Positions 38,339-46,403 of a stretch of DNA of 64,000 nt are shown here, in pieces (positions within the stretch are counted from its first letter, which is position 1; each line of letters starts with the position of its first letter). The translations under genes were made by a program, and so were the position numbers. The stretch spans positions 310,001 through 374,000 of the forward strand of contig NC_018944.1 of assembly GCF_000304475.1 (NCBI RefSeq), given 5' to 3'. The DNA is from Kazachstania africana CBS 2517 (Eukaryota; Ascomycota; Saccharomycetes; Saccharomycetales; Saccharomycetaceae). The notes under the pieces were generated by a model, which did not search any database, was not told the origin of the DNA, and saw only the letters and a program-made list of their open reading frames with translations.

Positions 38339-39069
38339 CGAAATTATAATAAAGTTGCGTTTATTTAGTGGTCAAGTGAAATTTCAAAACTACAAATAAG
38401 AAGTATCATCCTTTTTATTTGATTTTTAAAATTGCTATTGACCGATAACATTACTTTAATGACAGGACAACACGATGAAATATTCTCCTTGTTTTTACAA
38501 ATTCCAACCGACATGGTTGGTTGAACCGAAAGTTAAATTACACTCGCACGTCAAACGACGAGGAACTATATATGTATGTAACGGCAAGATGTAATAGATG
38601 TTCATTGGATCCACCTCCACGACGCAACTGATGTCTGGAGTGAAAATATCCTAGTAACTTGACTTCTTGACATTTATCGCCCTATGCCAGTTACGGAGTT
38701 TTGGGTATTAGAAATTCTTTCCCCTGGCTGAGTTTTTCTTCTTGTTGTTTTACAGTAATTTCTTGGCAATATATCTGTTTTACAAAGTATGAGCCGATAC
38801 AGCCTAATACTGCTGTTGTGAGAAGGGAGAAAAAGGTTCCCATGATTCTTGTCAAGAATAGGTCTATAGTATAGTTACCGCATATTTTAATATATATTTT
38901 GTGGGTTGATACTTATATCTTCATCGACAGGGATTCACGGATAAAATCAATAGTTATCAAGAGCCCGAAGTCTCTGTCCTATTTAACGACTTTTGAAGGA
39001 AGAAAAATTGAACTAGCGACTGTTACTTTCAAAAAGCGATTATTTGTTGACATTTCCCAAATTCAAGGC
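38339..39069. other. Divergent MCR1/NNR2 region with non-AUG-open frame
   Basis: Promoter DNA of two genes. The last 195 bp (from 38875) are open in frame with NNR2 without any ATG, so a near-cognate start (for example TTG at 38899) could add about 57 residues to NNR2. Confidence 0.5.
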
Positions 39070-40068
39070 ATGCTCTCAAAATTATCACACAAAGAGCTGA
39101 TCAAATTGGCTGGAAAAAGTTGTGTACCTCCATTGTCACCCAAGTTTCATAAGGGTCAATCTGGTGGAAGAGTGTGTATCGTAGGTGGATGCGAAGATTA
39201 CACCGGTGCTCCTTTCTTTAGCGCCCATGCTACAGCACTGATGGGATGTGATTTGACACATGTCATATGTGAGAAGAACGCAGCAACGGTGATTAAATCA
39301 TATTCGCCAAATCTAATGGTGCACCCTTATCTTAGGGACAATGGTTCGAAAAGTGAAATGGACAAGATTAAGTCTTTATTACAAAGAATTCATGTTACCG
39401 TTATTGGTCCAGGTCTTGGAAGAGATGACAGTATGCTGAATGCTGTCAAGGAAATTATTCGATACATCCTGGAGGAGCACGAGGGTGATATACCTATTGT
39501 AATTGATGCGGATGGTTTGTATTTGGTTTGTCAAGACAAAGAAGTTCGTGACATGTTGAAGAAATTCCCTGTGGGGAGAATAATCTTGACTCCCAATGTT
39601 GTAGAATTTAAAAGAATATGTGATGCACTAACAGGTGGCAAAGCTGATGAGATAGATGGTAATAAACGGATGGGGGCCTTTATTGCTAATGAATTAAAAT
39701 GTATTGTAGTACAAAAGGGGACTTCAGATCAGATATTTTCCCCAGCAAATGCAAGTAGCATGTTAGTAAATTCACAGGAGGGAAGTAATAAGAGAGTCGG
39801 TGGTCAAGGTGATACATTGACTGGTTGCATAGCATGTATGCTAGCATACAGTCGTGCTATGTATGATTTCAAGTTATGCGGTGACCCACACCAGGACAAA
39901 AAGGATGACAAACTGCAGTGGGTAGATTATGCAATGTTAAGTTGCTACGCTGGATGTACCATCACTCGTGAATGTGCTCGTCTAGCATTCAAAGCTACTG
40001 GTCGTGCAATGCAAACGACAGATTTGAACAACCGAGTAGGTGAAGTGTTTAACAAAATATTTCCGTAA
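39070..40068 (+). CDS. NNR2: ATP-dependent NAD(P)HX dehydratase (332 aa)
   Basis: Repair enzyme that turns the hydrated cofactor NADHX/NADPHX back into NADH/NADPH using ATP (CARKD/ribokinase-like fold). Motifs: KFHKGQSGGRVCIVGGCEDYTGAPFF near the N-terminus, VIGPGLGRD (about 114), VIDADGLYLV, ILTPNVVEFKR and the signature VGGQGDTLTG (Asp acts as base). It ends LNNRVGEVFNKIFP. The chosen ATG gives MLSKLSHKELIKLAGK, the family start, and a length near the 337 aa of S. cerevisiae Nnr2 (YKL151C). GPM1 follows in tandem, as in S. cerevisiae. Confidence 0.92.
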   Translation: MLSKLSHKELIKLAGKSCVPPLSPKFHKGQSGGRVCIVGGCEDYTGAPFFSAHATALMGCDLTHVICEKNAATVIKSYSPNLMVHPYLRDNGSKSEMDKIKSLLQRIHVTVIGPGLGRDDSMLNAVKEIIRYILEEHEGDIPIVIDADGLYLVCQDKEVRDMLKKFPVGRIILTPNVVEFKRICDALTGGKADEIDGNKRMGAFIANELKCIVVQKGTSDQIFSPANASSMLVNSQEGSNKRVGGQGDTLTGCIACMLAYSRAMYDFKLCGDPHQDKKDDKLQWVDYAMLSCYAGCTITRECARLAFKATGRAMQTTDLNNRVGEVFNKIFP

Positions 40069-40731
40069 CTAAAATTTCTTGCAAGCAATTGTATAAGTTA
40101 TAACCTGTACAGGAGGACGAATATATAAGGATTGACTTTCTAGATAAGAGACCTAGCATGTTTAATGTGACGTTCGTAACATTGGTACGCATTCCTACAC
40201 TAGTCTAAGTTCCATTCTAACCCCATGCACCACGCTTGGACGAGCTTCCACTAATTTTTTCATTTTTTTTGCGAATACAAACTCTATGGCATCCGCAGAG
40301 TGTACTGAAAAACTGGGAAGTGAGTAGTTGGTTCCTGAATTCCTCTCGACGCTTTGAGAGAAAAAGATGAAGCTGGCAACCAAAAAAACAGCACAAAGCC
40401 AGAAATTTTTTTGAACAGCAAACAACCAATGCAGTTCTCATGCAGTGATTTCTTGCAGCATGGAAAAAAATTTACTGTTGAAATTGTGATGATCGTGATA
40501 CTGAATGAAAAATTCCACTCTTGAGAAGTAGATTATAGTGGTATTATCCACTGTCTTACGTGCATGGTTTGAACGAAAACCGTTTGTTTCCTTTTTACAC
40601 TGTGTGGGTATTTAAAGACAGGACTTTGTAAAAAAATTGGAGCAACGAGTTTTTAAATCATTCTTTTCCTCTGTCATTTCCAATTATTTTACTCTTTTTT
40701 AAATAAATTGTACACATATAGTTATTCTACA
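40069..40731. other. GPM1 promoter region
   Basis: Upstream of a very highly expressed glycolytic gene. On the minus strand ACCCACACAG at 40601-40610 resembles a Rap1 site and a TATTTAAA element follows at 40609-40616. Two minus-strand frames here (40195-40441) look like chance. Confidence 0.45.
40601..40610 (-). promoter_or_regulatory. Possible Rap1 site before GPM1
   Basis: Reads ACCCACACAG on the minus strand, fitting the ACCCANNCA core but not the ends of the Rap1 consensus; 122-131 bp upstream of the start codon. Glycolytic genes of yeasts are commonly Rap1/Gcr1 controlled; I did not find a clear Gcr1 CTTCC partner at close range. Confidence 0.4.
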
Positions 40732-41478
40732 ATGCCAAAGTTAGTTTTAGTAAGACACGGTCAATCCGAATGGAACGAAAAGAACTTATTCACCGGTTGG
40801 GTTGATGTCAGATTATCTGCCATCGGTGAAAAAGAAGCTGCCAGAGCTGGTGAATTATTAAAGGAAAAGAACGTTATGCCAGATGTTTTATACACTTCCA
40901 AATTATCCAGAGCTATCCAAACCGCTAACATTGCTTTATCTAAGGCTGACAGATTATGGATCCCAGTCAACAGATCTTGGAGATTAAACGAAAGACACTA
41001 CGGTGCTTTACAAGGTAAGGACAAGGCTGCTACCTTAGAACAATACGGTGAAGAAAAATTCACCACCTGGAGAAGATCTTACGATGTTCCACCACCACCA
41101 ATTGAAGATGACTCTGAATTCTCTCAAAAGAACGATGTCAGATACAAGGACGTTGATCCAAACGTTTTACCAGCTACTGAATCTTTAGCTTTAGTCATTG
41201 ACAGATTATTACCATACTGGCAAGATGTTATCTCTAAGGACTTATTAGAAGGTAAGACTGTTATGATCGCTGCCCACGGTAACTCCTTAAGAGGTTTAGT
41301 CAAGCACTTAGAAGGTATCTCTGATGCTGACATTGCCAAGTTAAACATCCCAACTGGTATTCCATTAGTTTTCGAATTAGACGAAAACTTAAAGCCATCT
41401 AAGCCATCTTACTACTTAGACCCAGAAGCTGCTGCTGCTGGTGCCGCTGCTGTCGCTGCTCAAGGTAAGAAGAAATAA
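40732..41478 (+). CDS. GPM1: Phosphoglycerate mutase Gpm1 (248 aa)
   Basis: 2,3-bisphosphoglycerate-dependent glycolytic enzyme interconverting 3- and 2-phosphoglycerate in the cytosol. The catalytic motif [18 protein letters not shown] (His9), ERHYGALQG, and the second histidine in AAHGNSLRG (about 182) are present. The true start is [10 protein letters not shown] at 40732; the frame is open upstream from a TTG but there is no ATG. Length is one residue above S. cerevisiae Gpm1 (247 aa, YKL152C). All 28 leucines use TTA, whereas S. cerevisiae prefers TTG in such genes. Codon bias is extreme, as expected of an abundant protein. Confidence 0.97.
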   Translation: MPKLVLVRHGQSEWNEKNLFTGWVDVRLSAIGEKEAARAGELLKEKNVMPDVLYTSKLSRAIQTANIALSKADRLWIPVNRSWRLNERHYGALQGKDKAATLEQYGEEKFTTWRRSYDVPPPPIEDDSEFSQKNDVRYKDVDPNVLPATESLALVIDRLLPYWQDVISKDLLEGKTVMIAAHGNSLRGLVKHLEGISDADIAKLNIPTGIPLVFELDENLKPSKPSYYLDPEAAAAGAAAVAAQGKKK

Positions 41479-42033
41479 ATTTAAAGATCTTGCTATTGCT
41501 TCAATCTTTGAATGTTTTTTTCTCCTATCTTTAAACTCATAGATGATATATTTTATATATACGTAAAGTGACTTCAGTCAATAATGTTTTTTTGACGATT
41601 TCCCAAAAAAATTTCCGATTCTGTGAATCTTCTGAACTCTTTCTTATTGTACTGCGGTTAACGTTAATGTCGATCATATTTTATGGGATTGGTGACAAAA
41701 AGTATCAAAAGATCATTTAAAGTTTTGTAACCTTCCCTAAAATTTCAATATCGCCCGTTACTTGTTTAAAAAAGTTTAACATGCTATTCATAAAATGTAA
41801 TAATCAGTTCAAGAGATTCCAACGCTATTGTTGAAACCAAAAATAAGCTACCGTCTACGTTAAAGTGGCACATTTGTCACAACGTTGACCCTACTACCTC
41901 GCTATCTCAGGTACATATAAATTTTGAAGCAGGCTGTTATATTTTTTTTCCGATGTCTCAAAGGAGAAAAACTTGAGAAATATCAAACCTTGGAAAAAAA
42001 GAAGATACTACTATACTGGGATGAACAACATAT
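41479..42033. other. Intergenic region between GPM1 and the DPM2-like gene
   Basis: No gene supported. An 82-codon frame beginning at 41924 overlaps the next gene in another frame and looks like a shadow. This is a synteny junction: YKL-type genes on the left, a YIL102C-A-like gene on the right. Confidence 0.5.
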
Positions 42034-42258
42034 ATGTGCAAATTTATTTTATTATCAGCTGCGGCAGTTTACTATTTTACATGGCTATTATCACAAATGT
42101 TTAATTTCGACAATTCATTTCTGTTCCCAATCCCAAGCGAGTACGCCATATTTTTACCAATTTTCCTACTGATTATAGCATTTATGCTAGTAGGCACATT
42201 ACTTGGGCTTCTCTTACTTGCTAATTCTGAGGATGACACAAAGGAGAAGGAAGATTAA
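42034..42258 (+). CDS. DPM2-like small membrane protein (74 aa)
   Basis: Predicted small ER protein with two membrane helices (about 1-20 and 37-62) joined by a short loop. The pattern YYFTWLL ... FLFPIPSEYAIFLPIFLLII ... LVGTLLGLLLL follows the DPM2 family, the small subunit that in animals stabilises dolichol-phosphate mannose synthase and stimulates the GPI N-acetylglucosaminyltransferase. S. cerevisiae has a 75-aa homologue at YIL102C-A; its role is unclear because yeast Dpm1 carries its own membrane anchor. The C-terminus is acidic/lysine-rich (EDDTKEKED). Start is the first ATG of the frame. Confidence 0.7.
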   Translation: MCKFILLSAAAVYYFTWLLSQMFNFDNSFLFPIPSEYAIFLPIFLLIIAFMLVGTLLGLLLLANSEDDTKEKED

Positions 42259-42445
42259 GATACCTCTTTTGAAACCTCTCGAGGAGATCGAAAGAGAAAC
42301 ATAGAATATGAAGTATCGCTGAGTGCAACATTTCGCCAAGAGGAATTATACGGGTTACCGCATCAATAAAGCTGCCTGTAGATGGGTTCTCATCAATGTT
42401 GGTGTGAGAAGGATTGCTTTTCAACTCATCCAACCAATCCAACAT
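42221..42445 (-). CDS. Possible 74-aa protein overlapping the DPM2-like gene
   Basis: An ATG frame on the opposite strand starting at 42443-42445 and ending 38 bp inside the 3' end of the DPM2-like gene. The product begins MLDWLDELKSNPSHTNIDENPS and continues with a helical, leucine-rich part; it looks more like protein than average AT-rich noise, but I recognise no family and the overlap argues against it. Confidence 0.2.
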   Translation of the reverse strand: MLDWLDELKSNPSHTNIDENPSTGSFIDAVTRIIPLGEMLHSAILHILCFSFDLLERFQKRYLNLPSPLCHPQN

Positions 42446-42926
42446 TCTATGCGACTGCACAGCTAAGGCTTAAGATGATCTAGTTTATACCATTATCATT
42501 CATTATTAAGAGCCAGTAAAGCGGGTTAATCGTTCTCAAGATGTGTATACATTTTAGCATGAAATGTAGGAGTCGCTGGCTGTGGCTGCACTATTTAATT
42601 CGCCTCAATGACCAAATGGGTATCGATGTTATTTTTTTGAAAAAGAGAAGTTAAAGTATACTGAGATTAAACCACGAGCTAAGGAGAAACACTATAATTG
42701 TGGCGTATCTCTAACGTTTTTTCTTGGAAAAAATGATAGTTTTTTTCAATAGTACGTGTGCATGTGTATTTATAATTAATCTATAAAAAAATCTATAAAC
42801 AATCGAATATGATTGAAAATCAGAAAAAAAATGCCCGGATTAAAGTGTTAAGAGGTTGGGAGGTTCAAGAAAGATCATGTTATATGTTTGATCTCCATTG
42901 AAATGCAGACTTGAAGAAAGGATTGC
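42259..42926. other. Convergent region before the Ras-like gene
   Basis: Apart from the doubtful minus-strand frame above, nothing recognisable; T- and A-rich 3' ends of two genes. Confidence 0.45.
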
Positions 42927-43958
42927 TCAAAAGATTGTGCAGCAGTTAGCATTACTTTGTTTAGGAGTAGATTTATTTTCTAAGTATTGAGGTTTATCTC
43001 TCTTTAAGTTACGGGAATTGGTACCTGTTTTCATATTCTTTCGTGTTGATGAATTAGTTATTGTCCTTTTTGGGTTATATGTGCTTGTCTTTTCTCTGCT
43101 TGATAATTTTTCAGCGTTTTCAGAAGAACGGTCTTCCATAGTAACTTTTGAACTAGCAGTTGTACTTGAAGCACGCGAAGCAGCTGGATTCCGAGGATTC
43201 TCACTTTCCTTCTCATTAGAATTATCGAGTCCATCTTGTTCAAGCGTTATTTTCTCTCTTTGATTGAATTTATCCTTTTCTATTCTAATTAATAGATCAA
43301 AGAATAATTCTCTAATATTGAAATTATCCTTTGAAGAGATTTCAAAAAAATCATCTTCAGATGATAATTCATATCTACTTAGTAATTCAAATACTTCATC
43401 ATTAGAGATTTTAGTTTCTGAAAGTAGATCAGATTTTGTTGATACTATTATTATTGGAATACCACAATCTAAACCTCTTACCCTTTCTATTCTTCTTTGA
43501 TATGTTCTTAGATTTAAGAAAGATTCTCTATTCGTTGGATCGTAACATAAGATGAAAGCATCAGACTGCAAAATTTGTTCATTTCTTAAATCTGAAAAAT
43601 CAGCAATTTCAAATGGTGCCGCATCAAGAATTTGAACGTCAATAGTTGGACTTCTCTTTGTATATATATTATGGTCATTATGACAAGTGGATAGGTATTG
43701 TCGTAGTTCTTGACTAGCAGAAGTTGGCCGACATTGCGGTAAGTAATTCAATAGAGCTTGGAAATTGATATGTTTACTATAGATATCTTCAAAATAGGCA
43801 CCTTGTTGAATTTCAGAATATGAGCCATTAACGTATCTTAAAATTAGAGAAGTTTTCCCAGATAGACTATCTCCCATAACCATTATCCTCGATGCTTTAA
43901 GATCAAAACATCTTGGATATTGATTGTGATTCATTTCATACAGTAAAATACCAGACAT
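42927..43958 (-). CDS. Atypical Ras-like GTPase, YHR022C-type (343 aa)
   Basis: Divergent small GTPase. Visible: P-loop GDSLSGKT (29-36), base-binding TKSD (174-177, for NKxD), and SSK at 208-210. The switch II motif DxxG is DAAPFE (112-117), so the glycine and the catalytic glutamine are replaced. Between P-loop and switch II there is an insertion of roughly 30-35 residues beyond Ras size. After the G domain (about 235) comes a Ser/Lys/Asn-rich tail ending CCTIF; the last four residues, CTIF, make a CaaX box with an extra upstream cysteine for possible lipidation. It lies beside MYO1 in the same divergent arrangement as YHR022C/YHR023W, so I infer orthology to that uncharacterised Ras-like gene. 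It probably binds nucleotide but hydrolyses poorly. Confidence 0.7.
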   Translation of the reverse strand: MSGILLYEMNHNQYPRCFDLKASRIMVMGDSLSGKTSLILRYVNGSYSEIQQGAYFEDIYSKHINFQALLNYLPQCRPTSASQELRQYLSTCHNDHNIYTKRSPTIDVQILDAAPFEIADFSDLRNEQILQSDAFILCYDPTNRESFLNLRTYQRRIERVRGLDCGIPIIIVSTKSDLLSETKISNDEVFELLSRYELSSEDDFFEISSKDNFNIRELFFDLLIRIEKDKFNQREKITLEQDGLDNSNEKESENPRNPAASRASSTTASSKVTMEDRSSENAEKLSSREKTSTYNPKRTITNSSTRKNMKTGTNSRNLKRDKPQYLENKSTPKQSNANCCTIF

Positions 43959-46403
43959 TGTTTTGTAATTGTTGTTTTTATTTTAAAAAAAAATAATATT
44001 GAACTCACACGAGAAATATCTAATATTTTATTTTACTTAACAGACAGAATGTGCTCATAAAATGGTATTAGGTCAATAAGTCCACTGTTCTTATATATCT
44101 CGACGCCGAGTTTAGTTCGAGGTTTTTTTCTTTCCATTCCTTTGGGTCTTTGCAAACAAAATCTGGAGAACAAGAAAAAAAACAAATTAAATGAGTACTG
44201 TGGGAAAGAAAACCTGGACTCGACCGATGAGCTGCATACCAGTAAGAAACGACAGACACACAGTGTCATAAATCTTTGCGGAAACTGTTAAGAAAGACAT
44301 GTACAGCATAATAGAATTTACTCTTTTCGTCTTATTTTGGTAAAATTCATAAACCTTCTCTTGGTCGACCTGCAGTAAACAGTAAATCACGTAGAAGAGA
44401 TGTAACGTTTAGTTACTGGACTCGAGCTATAGGAACGGTGTTCCTCAAAGGTATCCGTGAGGGCTTTTCAAGGAGACAACCCCACGGGAGTGAAATATCG
44501 CTAGAAGATGTAGGGAACGCAAAATTTTTTTTCTGGTTCTTTCGGTATGATTTTCTGTGTCATTTGCTTACTACACGCCTTTTCCTTTTTTTTTTTTTTT
44601 TTTTTTCCTTTCTTCTCCTTTCCGTTTCATTTTTCGGTCCAAATCCTTGTTAGAGCTCTCGAAGGCGAGCTCAGAATTCTCTGTAGAGAAAGGTGAAGGA
44701 AAATCAAACTGTGATTGCTTTTAAGGCCGTGCTGCGTGCGCATGTATTTAGCTTGATACGTTGAAAACCGAGACAAAACTTGGAGAAAGCAATTGCAGCA
44801 TCTTCCAGAGACAGTTCTGTGGAAGATGCGATGCATGCGCACGTATCCTTGTTTTTGATACCTTTTGCGTCTCAGAGAATTTCCCTAGGAAGTGGCAATT
44901 TTTGCTACATCGAATGCTTCTCAGGCAAAGGGCTAGTGACAAAAAAAAAAAAGAATTATACTTCTTCTGCGGTTATGACATGGTTGCTGTTATTTGAGAT
45001 GATGCCGCTTCATAGTGTGGCAAAAGTATTCTATGAGAGAGTATTGGTGCCATTGGCCGTTACTGTGTAGAAAAAAAAAAATCAAATACATTTTACCGTC
45101 ATGCACACTTGATATTAAGTATGCGGGAAAGTCAGTTTCTAGATCACCAACGGCCGTTAATTAACAACATGAATAATTGAGAAGGAACTCCTGTGTTCTA
45201 CTGGGCCTGCATCTTGGCCTACAAAAGTTTTAATGTGACAAACTCCACTATGTTGCCAATGATGACTTTCACATTCTGGGCCCCTGTCCTGAAGAATTTG
45301 AGCGATTATTCGCTTAATCATCTCTTGCATTACGAGGTTTCTGACTGAGCAGATGCGATATACGGCTCGACCGATTCTTTAATTCTTCTATCTTTCTACT
45401 TCCTCCCACAATTAACCCCACCTATTACCATACTCCCCCACGTCTTTCGAAAAAAAGAACTGAAAAGACAAAAACAACAAACGAACACCCAAAAAATGGC
45501 CTCGTCTTGTGTGGGAATTTCCCTTTTTGGGTGATTCCAGGACCCATTCTGGACGCACAGCGTAACTAGAAATCATGCAAAAATTCAGTCTCTAATGCAT
45601 AGAACGTTTTCAGAACTCAGCAATCTAAGCTCTTTCCATGTTATATGCGCCCTTGCCACCCCGCCAAAAATTCATGGTATGGTTCTCCAGTTTTTTGTTC
45701 ATATTTTCTTTTTCGTTCCTCAATGACTGAATAAAAAGAATGAGAAAGGGTCAAATCATATTCAATATCGTTGTATGCAGGTGTACCTTTTCGAGCTGGC
45801 TGGATTTATATTTCGCTTAGAGTTCATTCTACTATCAGATTCCACACAGGTCTCATAGTTCATGCAAAGCCAATGTGACACTTTTTACTCCTAGTTTTTT
45901 TTTGCGTTATATACAGGTTACATAACAGGACCAATACCTTATTTCCCCTCAATTTATCTGCTACATATTGAATGACTCACTTTATTCAATTGCTCCACAT
46001 AAAAAAACTCTCTTTCTGCTCTCGCTGGTCTCTTTCTTATCGCATTCAAATCACAAACACTCTTATCGCATGCCCCTTCTCCATTTTGCAACACGAATAG
46101 AAACAACTTTCAAACAGCCAAAAGTCATTGCTTTCTCAATGACTGCAGACTTTTTTCTTTATTTTCTGTCACTGTCGTTTGTTGTTTTAATTTCCCTTTT
46201 CGGATAATTGAAAAACTGAGGTGTAAACAAATACCGCGAACAGCGTTCTCAAATGAAAGAGGGCATCAAGATCAAGCAAGAAAAAAAATATCTATTACTG
46301 TTAGATCGCAAGCTCATTATGCAACTTTTAAGCAAAACGTAAGTCAGACTTCTAACACTACATCAATCTATATCGCCTTCGCTAAATTGTCTTCAACTCA
46401 ACA
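43959..46403. other. Long divergent intergenic region before MYO1 (2.4 kb)
   Basis: The longest gene-free stretch in the window. It contains a T21 homopolymer (44586-44606), several short frames (44033-45070 and 45968-46207) without family features, and a CCCTTTTTGG match to the Mcm1 pattern at 45521-45530, about 880 bp before MYO1. I see no tRNA, snoRNA boxes or transposon ends. Confidence 0.45.
44586..44606 (+). repeat. T21 homopolymer
   Basis: An uninterrupted run of 21 Ts inside the long Ras-like/MYO1 intergenic region; a candidate nucleosome-excluding tract. Confidence 0.85.

Noticed and set aside
44033..44390. Minus-strand frames that could be joined across a GTATGC...CAG pair into a small spliced gene
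   Set aside because: No TACTAAC-type branch site, a weak donor, and no recognisable protein; too speculative.
45521..45530. CCCTTTTTGG as an Mcm1 site controlling MYO1
   Set aside because: It is about 880 bp from MYO1 and has no adjacent Forkhead site, so I do not claim it as functional.
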